The notes: generated from the letters alone by a model not told the origin. DNA of 64,000 nucleotides from CALMEC01 sp031366605 (GCA_031366605.1 JANLOO010000034.1:62001-126000); one strand, 5' to 3'; counted from the stretch's first letter, positions 7,128-16,653 are shown. Numbers and translations: made by a program.

Positions 7128-9758
7128 CTACGCTCCGTGACACTTCTTGTACTTGAGTCCCGAACCGCACGGGCAGGGATCGTTGCGCCCCACGCGGTCG
7201 TCCTCGCCAACGACGCGCTGCTCCACCTTGGGTGCCTCCATCGGGTCGTCGCCGTTGGACGACCCCTCCATCGGGAACCCGTCCTCGTCGACCGCTCCGT
7301 CAAACCCCTGGATGGGATCGGCGGCATACGAGTAGTTGACCTGCTCCGGCTGGTGCGACTCGACCTCGGGCGCCGTCTCGACTTCGAGGTGGAACATGTA
7401 GCGGACGAACTCGCTTTTGACGCCGTCCATCATGTCCTCGAACATGTCGTGGCCTTCGAGGCGGTACTCCGACAACGGATCCTTCTGGCCAAGCGCCCGC
7501 AGGTGGATGCCCTCCCGCAGGTAGTCCATGTCATACAGGTGCTCGCGCCAGTGCTGGTCGACGGTGCTGAGCAGCACGTACCGCTCAAGGTCACGGATGA
7601 GCGGGTGTTCGCTTTCGTCGTTGACACCGAGTTCGGATTCGCGTGCCTCGTAGGCCGTCATCGCGTCGTCCTCGAGGCGGTCAAGGAGTTCCTCGCGGGT
7701 CAGGGTGGCCAGGTCCAGATCGGCCGGCCCGAACGACACCGGGTAGTACGTCGCGAGCTGCGCGAACATGGCGTCGAGATCCCACTCGCTGGGGGGGCCG
7801 GTCTCGTCGTCATAGGTGTCCACCACACCGACCAGCGTCTCGGCGATCCAATCCTTGGCCTGCTCGGTCAGATCCTCGCCCTCGAGCACCTGGCGCCGCT
7901 CGCGGTAGACCACCTCGCGCTGCTTGTTGAGCACGTCGTCGTACTCGAGCACGCGCTTACGGATGCCGAAGTTCTGCTCCTCGACCTTCTTCTGCGCGCC
8001 TTCGACCGTCTTGCTGAGGATGCCGGCCTCGATCGGGATGTCATCCGACGGACCGAGCCGATCGAGCACCTTGTACATGCGGTCGCCCGAGAAGATGCGG
8101 ATCAGGTCGTCTTCGGCCGAGAGGTAGAACCGCGACTTGCCCGGGTCACCTTGACGCCCGGAACGGCCGCGCAGCTGGTTGTCGATGCGCCGGCTCTCGT
8201 GGCGCTCGGTGCCGAGGACGTAGAGCCCGCCCAGCGCCTCGATGCCCTCGCCCAGTTTGATGTCGACGCCACGGCCGGCCATGTTGGTCGCGATCGTGAC
8301 GGCGCCGGTCTGCCCGGCGTCCTTGATGATCTCGGCCTCGCGGTCGTGTTGCTTGGCGTTGAGCACCTCGTGCGGGATGCCCCGTCGGGTCAGCTTGCCC
8401 GACAGTTCCTCGGACACCTCGACGCTGATCGTGCCGACGAGCACCGGCTGACCGCGCTCATGGGACTCGGCGATGTCATCGATGACCGCAGCCCATTTGG
8501 CATCGCGTGTTTTGAAGATGAAGTCGTTGTGATCCTCCCGAACCATCGGCCGATTGGTCGGGACCGACACGACTTCGATCTTGTAGATCTTGTCGAACTC
8601 GGTCGCTTCGGTGGCCGCCGTGCCGGTCATGCCGCTGAGCTTGCCGTACATGCGGAAGTAGTTCTGCAGCGTGATCGTCGCGAGCGTTTGGTTTTCCTCG
8701 CGGATCGCCACGCCCTCTTTGGCCTCGATCGCCTGGTGCAGTCCTTCGGAGTAGCGGCGGCCCTCGAGGACACGGCCGGTGAACTCGTCGACGATCAGCA
8801 CCTCGCCGTCGCGCACGATGTACTCGTCGTCGCGGTTGTACAAGGCATGGGCACGCAGGGCTTGGACCAGGTGGTTGACGAGCCCGCCGTTGATGTCGAG
8901 GTAGAGGTTCTCGATGCCCAGCGCCTTCTCGACCTTGTCGACGCCGCTCTCGGTCGGCGACACCGTGCGCTGCTTCTCGTCGACCTCGTAGTCGTCTCCC
9001 TTCTTGAGGGTTGGGATGACGCGGGCGAAGCGGTAGTAGGTGTCGGCGGCGGCTTCGGGGATACCCGAGATGATGAGCGGCGTACGGGCCTCGTCGATCA
9101 AGATCGAGTCGACCTCGTCCACGATGCAGAAGTAATGGCCGCGCTGCACACAGTCGTCGAGCCGGACCGCCATGTTGTCGCGCAGGTAGTCGAATCCGAA
9201 CTCGCTGTTGGTGCCGAACGTGACGTCACACGCGTACTGATCGCGACGTGAGGTCTCGGGCATCATCGGCTGGATCACGCCGACGCTGACGCCAAGGAAA
9301 TCGTAGATCGGGCGCATCCAGTCGGCATCGCGCTGCGCCAGGTAGTCGTTGACGGTCACCATGTGGACGCCACGGCCAAGCAGCGTGTTGAGGTAGACGG
9401 CCGGAACCGCGGTCAGCGTCTTGCCCTCGCCGGTCTTCATCTCGGCCACGGCACCCTCGTGCAGGACGCTGGCCCCGACCATCTGTACGTCGTAGTGGCG
9501 TAGGCCCAGGGTGCGCACCGATACCTCGCGCACGACCGCGAACGCCTCGGGAATCAGGGCGTCGAGGCTCGTCGGGTCGTCTGGATCGACACGTTCGCGC
9601 AGCGCGTCGGTCTTGGCGCGCAGCTCCTCGTCGCTCAGCTTCTGCATCTCGGGTTCGAACGCGTTGATCTGCTCGACGAGCGCGAAGCGGCGCTTCATGT
9701 GCCGGCCTTCGCCGAGGCGGAACATCTTATTGAGGAGGTCACTCACGGTGTGCGGCAC
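7128..9758 (-). CDS. secA: Preprotein translocase ATPase SecA
   Basis: At 876 residues this is the motor of the Sec pathway. Walker A MKTGEGKT (about 107-114), the IVDEVDSILIDEARTPLI segment, GRSGRQGDPG and the C-terminal zinc motif DPCPCGSGLKYKKCHG are all seen. The nearest usable starts are GTG 9758 and GTG 9746; GAGAAAG just before the first serves either. It follows hpf with an 81-nt gap and precedes prfB by 4 nt. A single full-length SecA with the SEC-C zinc motif fits the housekeeping SecA1 role rather than the accessory SecA2. Confidence 0.97.
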   Translation of the reverse strand: MPHTVSDLLNKMFRLGEGRHMKRRFALVEQINAFEPEMQKLSDEELRAKTDALRERVDPDDPTSLDALIPEAFAVVREVSVRTLGLRHYDVQMVGASVLHEGAVAEMKTGEGKTLTAVPAVYLNTLLGRGVHMVTVNDYLAQRDADWMRPIYDFLGVSVGVIQPMMPETSRRDQYACDVTFGTNSEFGFDYLRDNMAVRLDDCVQRGHYFCIVDEVDSILIDEARTPLIISGIPEAAADTYYRFARVIPTLKKGDDYEVDEKQRTVSPTESGVDKVEKALGIENLYLDINGGLVNHLVQALRAHALYNRDDEYIVRDGEVLIVDEFTGRVLEGRRYSEGLHQAIEAKEGVAIREENQTLATITLQNYFRMYGKLSGMTGTAATEATEFDKIYKIEVVSVPTNRPMVREDHNDFIFKTRDAKWAAVIDDIAESHERGQPVLVGTISVEVSEELSGKLTRRGIPHEVLNAKQHDREAEIIKDAGQTGAVTIATNMAGRGVDIKLGEGIEALGGLYVLGTERHESRRIDNQLRGRSGRQGDPGKSRFYLSAEDDLIRIFSGDRMYKVLDRLGPSDDIPIEAGILSKTVEGAQKKVEEQNFGIRKRVLEYDDVLNKQREVVYRERRQVLEGEDLTEQAKDWIAETLVGVVDTYDDETGPPSEWDLDAMFAQLATYYPVSFGPADLDLATLTREELLDRLEDDAMTAYEARESELGVNDESEHPLIRDLERYVLLSTVDQHWREHLYDMDYLREGIHLRALGQKDPLSEYRLEGHDMFEDMMDGVKSEFVRYMFHLEVETAPEVESHQPEQVNYSYAADPIQGFDGAVDEDGFPMEGSSNGDDPMEAPKVEQRVVGEDDRVGRNDPCPCGSGLKYKKCHGA

Positions 9759-9839
9759 TTTCTCGGGTTCGACAGCCGGGGAATGGTAGCAACACCGGTT
9801 CCGTGCCCTCGGAGACGCGAGGACACGGTGGGCCCAAAC

Positions 9840-10412
9840 CTACCCCGCTGCAATCAAACCCAGGTCACCGTCGTGACGGCGGTAGATGACGCTGACCGCG
9901 CCGTCGTCGTCGGCGTTGCGGAACACGTAGAAGTCGTGGTTGACCAGCTCGAACTGCATGACGGCATCCTCGACGCTCAACGGCTTCATCTCGAAACGCT
10001 TGGTCTTGACCAGCTGCGGGTCCGGCTCCTCGTCGGCGGCCGGAACCGTGGTCGGCACGTCCTCGTCCACCGTCATCGGCGGGTGCTGGCCATGAGGCAG
10101 GCGGTGGCGACGGCGGCGATCGCGGTAGCGCGTGGCCTGCCGCTGCATCTTGTTGACCGCGTGGTCGATGGCCAGGTACATGTCGCGGTCACTCTCGCGC
10201 ACACGCAGGACCGGGCCCTTTGTGCGCACGGTGACCTCGGCCACCTGGTTCAGCTCGATGCTCGGGTTGCGCTCGACGGAGAGCTCCAACTCGACGACCG
10301 GGGGTTCGTCCCATGGTGGCAAAAACCTAGTGAGCTTCGCCAGCTTACGCTCGGCATGCTCAAACAACGCGTCGGTGACCGGGATGTTTTTCCCTTTGAC
10401 GTGAAGATCCAT
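9840..10412 (-). CDS. hpf: Long-form ribosome hibernation promoting factor
   Basis: The 190-residue protein has an N-terminal RaiA/HPF fold (MDLHVKGKNIPVTDALFEH at the start), a charged linker (about 105-130) and the C-terminal dimerisation domain (KTKRFEMKPLSVEDAVMQF to the end). Long HPF pairs 70S ribosomes into inactive 100S dimers. A very strong Shine-Dalgarno, GAGGGGAGGG, lies 5 nt before the ATG. It sits between comF and secA, a common actinobacterial order. Confidence 0.94.
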   Translation of the reverse strand: MDLHVKGKNIPVTDALFEHAERKLAKLTRFLPPWDEPPVVELELSVERNPSIELNQVAEVTVRTKGPVLRVRESDRDMYLAIDHAVNKMQRQATRYRDRRRRHRLPHGQHPPMTVDEDVPTTVPAADEEPDPQLVKTKRFEMKPLSVEDAVMQFELVNHDFYVFRNADDDGAVSVIYRRHDGDLGLIAAG

Positions 10413-10457
10413 GAAGACCCTCCCCTCGCGTTGTTGCAGTAGGTCAGATGGTACTCC

Positions 10458-11147
10458 TCATGGCTGACGGAGCACGCGGGCGACGGCGACCGCACCGACC
10501 CGCCTGACGCCCGCTCGGCGCAGCGTCCGGGCGCACGCCGCCAGGGTCGCTCCCGTGGTGCACACGTCGTCGACGAGCCAGACCTCGGGTGGGATCTGGA
10601 GCTCCGGCGCGACCGCAAACGCCCCACGCACGTGCAATGTGCGATCGGTCGCGGATGCGCCACGCTGCGGCGGATCGTCGCGGACGCGTTGCAGCAGGTG
10701 GACAACCGGAAGATCCCATGCCTGCGCCAGGTGTGCCGCGATGAGCCCGGCCTGGTTGAACCCCCGAACACGCTCCCGATCCCGTGTCAGCGGCACCGGG
10801 GTCAGGCCGACGCCTCGAGGTGGGCCGACGCACCGACTCGCGATCAGACCCGCAAGCTCACTCGCCAGATCGCGCCGCCCGTGATCCTTGAGCGCCCCGA
10901 TCGCCACCGGCAGTGGATCGACGTAGGCCGCAGCGAACTGCAGGCGATCGACAGCTGGTGGGCACTCGGCGCACCGCGGGGTCGACACCGCCCACGGGTG
11001 CCCGCACCGCGCGCAGCCGACCGGATGTGGGACGGCGATCGCACCCGCACACGCCGCGCAGATCGCCGCGCCGGGGAGGCGGCACGCCGCACATGTCGGA
11101 GGGACGACGAGGTCCAGGAGGCCGACGACCCGACGTAAGATGCGCAT
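10458..11147 (-). CDS. comF: ComF-type phosphoribosyltransferase-fold protein
   Basis: This 229-residue protein has an N-terminal zinc-ribbon-like segment with Cys pairs (CAAC, CAAC, CARCGHPW, CAEC), then a type I phosphoribosyltransferase domain with the PRPP-loop motif VWLVDDVCTTGATL (about 188-201). ComF proteins support DNA uptake in competent bacteria, but the family is widespread in non-competent species, so the role here is unproven. No other competence gene is in view. It ends 45 nt before hpf and is probably the first gene of the core minus-strand block. Confidence 0.88.
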   Translation of the reverse strand: MRILRRVVGLLDLVVPPTCAACRLPGAAICAACAGAIAVPHPVGCARCGHPWAVSTPRCAECPPAVDRLQFAAAYVDPLPVAIGALKDHGRRDLASELAGLIASRCVGPPRGVGLTPVPLTRDRERVRGFNQAGLIAAHLAQAWDLPVVHLLQRVRDDPPQRGASATDRTLHVRGAFAVAPELQIPPEVWLVDDVCTTGATLAACARTLRRAGVRRVGAVAVARVLRQP

Positions 11148-11200
11148 CGCAGCAGCGTGGCATCAGAAGTGTGTCGCAGGACGCACGAAACTGTGCCAAA

Positions 11201-11231
11201 TGTGACCGCGAACCGTCACAACTTCTGTGAC
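11201..11231. promoter_or_regulatory. Cluster of TGTGAC/GTCACA half-sites between comF and the beta-helix gene
   Basis: In the 137-nt divergent gap, TGTGAC (11201), GTCACA (11215) and TGTGAC (11226) alternate. They form two overlapping inverted repeats, with 8-nt and 5-nt spacers. The first resembles a CRP-type palindrome with a long spacer. On the comF side GTCACA is followed 17 nt later by CGTC, which resembles some ECF-sigma promoters. No regulator is assigned. Confidence 0.35.
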
Positions 11232-11284
11232 ATTCTCGCGCGCGCCCCTCCGCTCGCGCGCCCCGTGTTGTGGAGGTCACCCGG

Positions 11285-12346
11285 ATGATCGTTCATCGTC
11301 ACGTCATGTTCGTGCTCGCCGTCGTCACGGCGCTCGTGACGCCCGTCGTCGCAAGCGCGGCGATACGCGTGGCCTCACCGGGCGGGGCACCGAGCACGGC
11401 ATGCCCCACCGCAACGCCATGCGATCTGGACACGGCGGTCAATTCGGCGATCGATGGGGACGAGATCGTCCTTCTCGCCGGTGTCTACACCGGCTTCCCG
11501 AGCCTCAATCCGGGCGGAAGGGTACTCAACATCCACGGCGCTGACGGCGAACCACGACCCACACTCACATCACCCCAGAGCACGCTGCGTGTCGGCGTCG
11601 GGTCGACGATCAAACGCCTCACGATCACCACGTCGCAACCCACGGTTGGACCGCTCATCAATGTCACGGGAAACGGTCCTGCCATCGTCGACCTGGTCGG
11701 CGTGGTCATCGACGAGGTCTTCGCACGGGCCCCGGGCGAGGTTCTCAGCTTCACGAACGCCGGACTCGGCAACCACATTCGCAACTCGATTCTGGTCTCT
11801 GACAGCGGTGGCCAAGAGACCCTCCGCATCCAAGACACGAACCAAGTCGCCCTCGAACATGCCACGGTTCTCGCGAGAGGAACCGCCTTGCGCGCGCTGC
11901 ACGTCCTGGCGACAACCACCGCGACCTCGGTCACCATCCGCAACTCGATCGTTCCGGGCACGAACGAAGATATCCGTGCGGCCGGCGTCGGCGCGACCGT
12001 CGCCCTTGCGCACTCGGCGTATCGACCGACACTCGCCGTCGGCGCTGTCGCCAATGGTGCAGGTGTGATCACGAACGATCCCCTGTTCGCCGATCCCGCC
12101 AACGGCGACTTTCACGAAGCGCGCGGTTCACCGACGATCGACGCCGGGGACGCCTCGGCGGTACAGGCCGACTTCGACGGCCAACCGCGATCCATTGGGG
12201 CAGCCCCGGACATCGGTGCAGACGAAGTGCCCATCGCCGCAGTCGTCGCGACGGACGCGCCGACCGCGCTCACACTCACTGGCGCGACGCTCAACGGGAG
12301 GGTCATCCCCAATGGCGTGAGGACCTCCTACCGTTTCGAGTATTGA
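11285..12346 (+). pseudogene. Exported parallel beta-helix protein, 5' part, frameshifted
   Basis: From ATG 11285 (GGAGGT 7 nt upstream) a signal peptide (about residues 1-26, ending VVASAA) leads into a right-handed beta-helix with the chlamydial-polymorphic/choice-of-anchor-Q look: repeated hydrophobic turns, then NDPLFADPANGDFHEARGSP, then DIGADEVP. An Fn3-like domain begins (LTGATLNGRVIPNGVRTSYR) but stops at TGA 12344-12346 directly after FEY. The missing strands of that domain resume in another frame at 12343. Intact relatives read on as YRFEYG. This is therefore either a real frameshift mutation or a sequencing error. It is probably a surface or secreted structural protein; ligand unknown. 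Confidence 0.7.
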
Positions 12347-12897
12347 ACGACCACACGTATGGCTTGACGACGGCCAACGCTCCGGCGGGTGCGGACGCGA
12401 GACCGCACTCGGTAGAGGCGGCACTCGCCGGACTCACACCTGGAACGACGTACCACGCGCGGATCGTGGCCACGAGCGTGCTCGGCCAGATCGCCGGCGA
12501 CGACATCACGTTCGTGACGACATCCGACATGACCGCACCGCGCATTGCAACGCTGATCCTCACCAGCAAGTCGGTCGCACCGGGCAAGCGCCTGACGCTG
12601 AGGCTGACCCTCGACGAAGCAGCGAACGTCAAGGTCACGATCGAACGCATGACCCCGGGACGTCACGTCGGCGCGAGGTGCGTGCCGGAGGCCAAGACGG
12701 GCGCCAAGTGCGTCAAGCTGACCCGTGTCACGACATTCAGTCGCGCGCTCGCCGCAGCCGGCCTCGCCAAAGTCGTCGTGCCCGCCAAACCCGGTGGCAA
12801 GAAGCTGCAGCGGGGGACCTACCGGCTCGTGGTGCAGGCGACCGACGCAGCAAGCAACTCGTCACCGGCGAAGCGCATCACGTTCACCGTGGCGTAG
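12343..12897 (+). pseudogene. Exported beta-helix/Fn3 protein, 3' part after frameshift
   Basis: This open frame overlaps the preceding stop by four bases (TTGA). It begins in the middle of an Fn3-like domain: DHTYGLTTANAPAG, then LTPGTTYHARIVATSVLGQ, then DDITFVTTS. About 110 further residues follow with a second beta-rich domain (APRIATLILTSKSVAPGKRL to TFTVA). A TTG start is available but would open the protein mid-fold with no signal peptide, so it is best read as the tail of the gene starting at 11285. Ribosomal slippage or a TTG restart cannot be excluded. Confidence 0.65.
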
Positions 12898-12903
12898 GAC
12901 CGT

Positions 12904-13077
12904 TCAGGCGGGCAGGACGGCGAGCGCGCCTGAACGGCGACGCCACAGCACATGCGCCCACACGCCTGCGCGGCCCAACACATCCGACGCGGCAAGCGCA
13001 CTGGAGCCATCAAGCAGCGCAGCGCGGAGCGCTTCGAGCTCGATGCGGTCGAATCCATACCCCTCGCGGTCGGACAT
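12904..13077 (-). CDS. 57-residue protein of unknown function
   Basis: A small frame from ATG 13077 has a strong Shine-Dalgarno (AAGGGAGG, 5 nt spacing). The product is acidic at the start (MSDREGYGFDRIELEALRAA), with a probable helix at about 9-35, and ends in WAHVLWRRRSGALAVLPA. No family is recognised. It is convergent with the beta-helix gene and divergent from the calcium antiporter. The ribosome site, not homology, is the argument that it is real. Confidence 0.55.
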   Translation of the reverse strand: MSDREGYGFDRIELEALRAALLDGSSALAASDVLGRAGVWAHVLWRRRSGALAVLPA

Positions 13078-13169
13078 CCGTGCCTCCCTTGACGTGCGTT
13101 GCTCCCCCTTTACATCGGCACACCTGCGCGTCGGCATGAGGGGGTGGGCGGCGGCTATCCTCCCTCGCC

Positions 13170-14207
13170 GTGGTCCGCAAAATTCTTGCCCTCCTGCTCG
13201 TCTTGGGTCCCGTCACGATCCTGGCCAAGCAGCTCGGAGCCGGCGATATGACACTGTTCGCGCTCGCCGCGGCGGCGCTCATCCCGCTCGCGTGGCTCAT
13301 CGGCGAGTCAACCGAACATGCTGCCCACCACACAGGCCCCGGCATCGGCGGGTTCATCAACGCGACGTTCGGAAATGCGCCGGAGCTGATCATCTCGCTC
13401 CTCGCGATTCACGAGGGGCTGTTCGACGTGGTCCGCGGGTCACTGGCCGGGTCGGTCATCGGCAACCTGCTGCTCGTGCTGGGATTCTCGCTCCTGTTCG
13501 GAGGTCGGGGCGACCTGGACCGCTCTTCCAGCCTCGTCTCGCTGGGCCTCGTCGGGCTCGCAACAGCGTTGTTCCTCATTCCGGCGATTCCCGGCTTCGG
13601 TGGCGATCCCGAACGTCGCTTCATCGCCCAACTGGGAGTGCCGATCGCCGTTGCCCTGCTGGTGATCTACATCGTCGTGACCGTCATCGCGCTGCGGCGG
13701 CACAGACAGATGCACGTCTCCGATGACCCGAGCGAGATGACCGGCTGGTCACTCTCACTGTCGCTGATTGCGTTGGGCGCAGCGACCGTGGTCACGGCGC
13801 TGGTCGCCGAGGTCCTCGTCGGCTCACTCCAGGTGTTTGCGGAGAAGGCGGGACTCTCGGAGTTCTTCGTCGCCGCGGTCATCGTCGCGATCGTCGGCAA
13901 CGCGGCCGAACACGGCGGCGCGGTCGTCGTGGCGGCGAAGGGCAACATCAAGCTCGCGTCCGAGATCGCCTTGGCTTCGAGCGCGCAGGTTGCCGTGTTC
14001 CTCATCCCCGCTGTCGCCCTGATTTCCTGGGCGCTCAACCCGCTCGCACTGTCATTTCGTCCCGTTGAGATCGTCGCACTGTTTGGTGCGGTCGCACTGA
14101 CGTGCGTCGTGCTGTGGGGTGGTCGCTCCAGTCGGCTGCGCGGAGCGATCCTGATCACGGCGTACGTGGCGATCGCCGTTCTGTTCTTCGCCGTCGGGGA
14201 CAGGTAG
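13170..14207 (+). CDS. Ca2+/H+ antiporter (CaCA superfamily, CAX type)
   Basis: The 345-residue polytopic membrane protein has about eleven hydrophobic spans. It carries the two signature alpha-repeats of the CAX family, GGFINATFGNAPELIISLLA (about 62-81) and AIVGNAAEHGGAVVVAAKGN (about 236-255), with their acidic residues. Family members exchange cytosolic Ca2+ (or other cations) for protons. A positively charged central loop (RRHRQMHVSDDPSE) separates the halves. The start is GTG with no clear Shine-Dalgarno. It is monocistronic, followed after 33 nt by a separate hydrolase gene. Confidence 0.92.
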   Translation: MVRKILALLLVLGPVTILAKQLGAGDMTLFALAAAALIPLAWLIGESTEHAAHHTGPGIGGFINATFGNAPELIISLLAIHEGLFDVVRGSLAGSVIGNLLLVLGFSLLFGGRGDLDRSSSLVSLGLVGLATALFLIPAIPGFGGDPERRFIAQLGVPIAVALLVIYIVVTVIALRRHRQMHVSDDPSEMTGWSLSLSLIALGAATVVTALVAEVLVGSLQVFAEKAGLSEFFVAAVIVAIVGNAAEHGGAVVVAAKGNIKLASEIALASSAQVAVFLIPAVALISWALNPLALSFRPVEIVALFGAVALTCVVLWGGRSSRLRGAILITAYVAIAVLFFAVGDR

Positions 14208-14240
14208 CGACGCGGCCGGTCGGCATGGGAAGATTGTCTC

Positions 14241-15002
14241 ATGCACCTCCGACTGCTGCGTCACGCAACGCTCCTCGTACAGTTCGGTGACATCCGGCTG
14301 CTGATCGATCCCATGCTCGACCCGGTCGCCACCCAACCGCCCGTGCCCGAGACACCGAACCCGCGCCCCAATCCGCTCGTCGAGCTTCCCGTGCAACCGC
14401 TCGATGCCGTTGCCGGTGTGTCCGCAACCCTGGTCACGCACCTGCACGGCGATCACTTCGACCGCACGGCGTTGGGCGTGGTTCCGCGCGATCGTCCGGT
14501 CCTGTGCCAGCCGCGCGATCGGCCGATGTTCGTCCGCGCCGGCCTGCAGGCCACGACGTTCGACGGGACGACGGAACTCGGCCCGCTTCGCATCACCCGG
14601 ACCACCGGACAACACGGCACAGGGGCGATCGGCAAGGAAATGGGCGACAGCAGCGGCTACGTCATCGCCTGCGACGGCGAGCCGACGCTGTACATCGCAG
14701 GCGACACCGTGTGGTGCGACGAGGTTCAGAATGCGATCACCACGCATGAGCCGGCGGTGATCGTCGTCAACGCCGGGGCCGCGCGGTTCATCCACGGCGA
14801 TCCCATCACGATGGACATCCCCGACGTCATCGCCACGTGTAATGCCGCGCCGGACGCGCTGATCGTCGCGGTCCACATGGAGGCCGTGAACCACTGCGGA
14901 CTCGATCGTGCAGGCTTGCGCGCGGCGATGGACGCCGCCGGTCTGACCGGCAGGGTCGCGACACCCGCCGATGGCGAGACGCTCGAGCTGTCGTTCGGTT
15001 AG
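14241..15002 (+). CDS. Metallo-beta-lactamase-fold hydrolase (UlaG-like)
   Basis: This 253-residue protein has the HxHxDH metal motif in THLHGDHFD (His67, His69, Asp71, His72), a later IAGDTVWCDE metal Asp and a C-terminal His in VAVHMEAVNHCG. Its short beta-sandwich start (RHATLLVQFGDIRLLIDPML) matches the UlaG-like group of MBL-fold hydrolases rather than class B lactamases. The substrate is unknown. It stands alone after the antiporter, with no operon partner. Confidence 0.85.
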   Translation: MHLRLLRHATLLVQFGDIRLLIDPMLDPVATQPPVPETPNPRPNPLVELPVQPLDAVAGVSATLVTHLHGDHFDRTALGVVPRDRPVLCQPRDRPMFVRAGLQATTFDGTTELGPLRITRTTGQHGTGAIGKEMGDSSGYVIACDGEPTLYIAGDTVWCDEVQNAITTHEPAVIVVNAGAARFIHGDPITMDIPDVIATCNAAPDALIVAVHMEAVNHCGLDRAGLRAAMDAAGLTGRVATPADGETLELSFG

Positions 15003-15567
15003 AACCGTCAGCCGCCCGTTGCTCGGTCGGGTTGAGCCGCCTCGCCAGTGCGGGTCGATGTCGTCCCATCGGAGGTGTTGCGTCAACGCGCGTGTGGGTG
15101 CGAACCTGCCGGGCACCGGGCGTCGTTCGCGTCTGGGTTTGCCTGGGGTGGGGGTCGCGGGCAGAAGCCACCGTGCGTGTGTACCACCGTCGCATCGTGC
15201 GGGGCGATGGTGCGTCGCGGGACAATCCGTGTGACGGTCCCGGAGTTCCTGGATGACGCGCTGCGGGTCGTGGGCCTGCCGCGGAGCGCTGTTCCGCTTC
15301 GCGTCTGAGGGCGGGCCATGAGTACGAGCCCGGTCGCTCACGCGCCGTGCCCGCCGACAACGCTTGACCCGACCAGACTTCCACCAAATGGCCTTTTTCG
15401 ACCCGCTCGCATCCCGCCGGGGCGTGGTGGTGCGGGCTTCGAGGGCGGATGGGATGAGGCGCGCGCACGGGGCCGGATCGCGTCTGCTTGCGAGGGCGGT
15501 TTGCCGCTCTGCAAGGGAGCGCGGCTCGTTCAGCGGGCGGTACGCGAACGATACGCGGAGCCGGCTC
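15003..15567. other. 565-nt stretch without a recognisable gene
   Basis: Open frames exist on both strands but none has a convincing start, ribosome site, domain or codon pattern. Nothing recognisable as an RNA gene was seen. It separates the plus-strand hydrolase from the mtnA end of the minus-strand sugar operon (convergent), so a transcription end zone is likely. The 11-mer ACCAAATGGCC near 15384 also occurs in the repeat at 40661, possibly by chance. Confidence 0.5.
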
Positions 15568-16653
15568 TTACCCCTGCTCGGTTGCGGTGTCCCAGGCCGC
15601 GCGGAGGGCACGGTCGTAGGGCGGACGATGAACCCCCTGCTCCGTGACGATCGCCGACACCAACCGATGCGGTGTGCGGTCGAAGGCGGGGTTCGCAACA
15701 TGCGCTCCAACTGGTGTTGCGCTTCGGCCGAACAGTCCGATCTGCAGCACTTCGTCGGCTGCACGCTCCTCAATGGGAATCTCCGCCGCTGAGGGGAGCG
15801 ACAAGTCAAGTGTGGACGTTGGCGCGGCCACGATGAACGGAATGCCGTGTTCGCGGGCCAGAATCGCGACGCCGTAGGTTCCGACCTTGTTGACCACATC
15901 GCCGTTCGCCGCGATGCGATCCGCACCGACCACGACGTGGGTGACGCGCCCCTCGGCCATCATGGTCGCCGCCATGTTGTCGGCGATCAGGGTGTACGGA
16001 ATGCCCTCTTGACCGAGTTCCCAGGCGGTCAGTCGCGCACCCTGCAGAAGTGGGCGGGTCTCATCGACGATCACGCGGACGGTCGGGTCGGCCGCAAATG
16101 CCGCGCGTACGACGCCCAGCGCCGTCCCATAGCCACCCGTCGCAAGCGCACCCGCGTTGCAGTGGGTCAAGATCCGTGCGCCACGGTGGATGAGCGCCCG
16201 TCCGTGAGCACCCATGCGTTCGCATCGGTCGACCTCGTCGGTGTGGATGCGCCGGGCAGTCGTCGCGAGTTCCGCGACCAGGTCCTGTGCAGATCCCGCG
16301 TGGCCGGCGACGATGCGAAGCTGCGCATCGACCGCCCATGTCAGGTTGACCGCGGTGGGTCGCGCGGCCCGCAACGCCTGGCCGGCTCGGTTGAGTTCGT
16401 CTTTGAGTGCCGCCAGCTCGGCGGGTCCGCGCTGCCCCGCCAACGCCACGCCCATCGCAGCCGCGATGCCAATCGCAGGCGCCCCGCGCACCACCATCGT
16501 CTTGATCGCGTCGACCACCTCCTGCCAACTGTGCAGCGTCACGCTGACGAGTTCGCCCGGCAGCCGCGTTTGGTCGAGCATCCGCACCTCACCGTCCCCC
16601 AGTGCGAGGATGTCCGCCGGCGCGAGCCCCGATGGCGGCGACGCGATGTTCAT
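15568..16653 (-). CDS. mtnA: S-methyl-5-thioribose-1-phosphate isomerase
   Basis: MtnA converts methylthioribose-1-phosphate to methylthioribulose-1-phosphate in methionine salvage. The 361-residue product shows MVVRGAPAIGIAAAMG (about 53-68), the catalytic Cys165 in LTHCNAGALATGGYG and Asp245 in VVGADRIAANGDVVNKVGTY. The eIF2B-related alternative is less likely given these catalytic residues. Its ATG overlaps the upstream isomerase stop by 4 nt. Other mtn genes are not in the window, so the full salvage pathway cannot be confirmed. Confidence 0.93.
   Translation of the reverse strand: MNIASPPSGLAPADILALGDGEVRMLDQTRLPGELVSVTLHSWQEVVDAIKTMVVRGAPAIGIAAAMGVALAGQRGPAELAALKDELNRAGQALRAARPTAVNLTWAVDAQLRIVAGHAGSAQDLVAELATTARRIHTDEVDRCERMGAHGRALIHRGARILTHCNAGALATGGYGTALGVVRAAFAADPTVRVIVDETRPLLQGARLTAWELGQEGIPYTLIADNMAATMMAEGRVTHVVVGADRIAANGDVVNKVGTYGVAILAREHGIPFIVAAPTSTLDLSLPSAAEIPIEERAADEVLQIGLFGRSATPVGAHVANPAFDRTPHRLVSAIVTEQGVHRPPYDRALRAAWDTATEQG

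Noticed and set aside
7137..9251. 704-codon plus-strand frame opposite secA
   Set aside because: Residue content is that of an antisense frame and secA is certain by motifs; no start signal or family.
15032..15468. Possible HNH-type or transposase remnant in the gene-free stretch
   Set aside because: Translations in all frames gave no catalytic motif; similarity was only suggestive, so no element is claimed.
14052..15926. Long minus-strand open frame across the antiporter, hydrolase and mtnA regions
   Set aside because: It runs antisense to well-supported genes with strong motifs and has Arg/Pro-rich, low-quality residues; it is a high-GC shadow.
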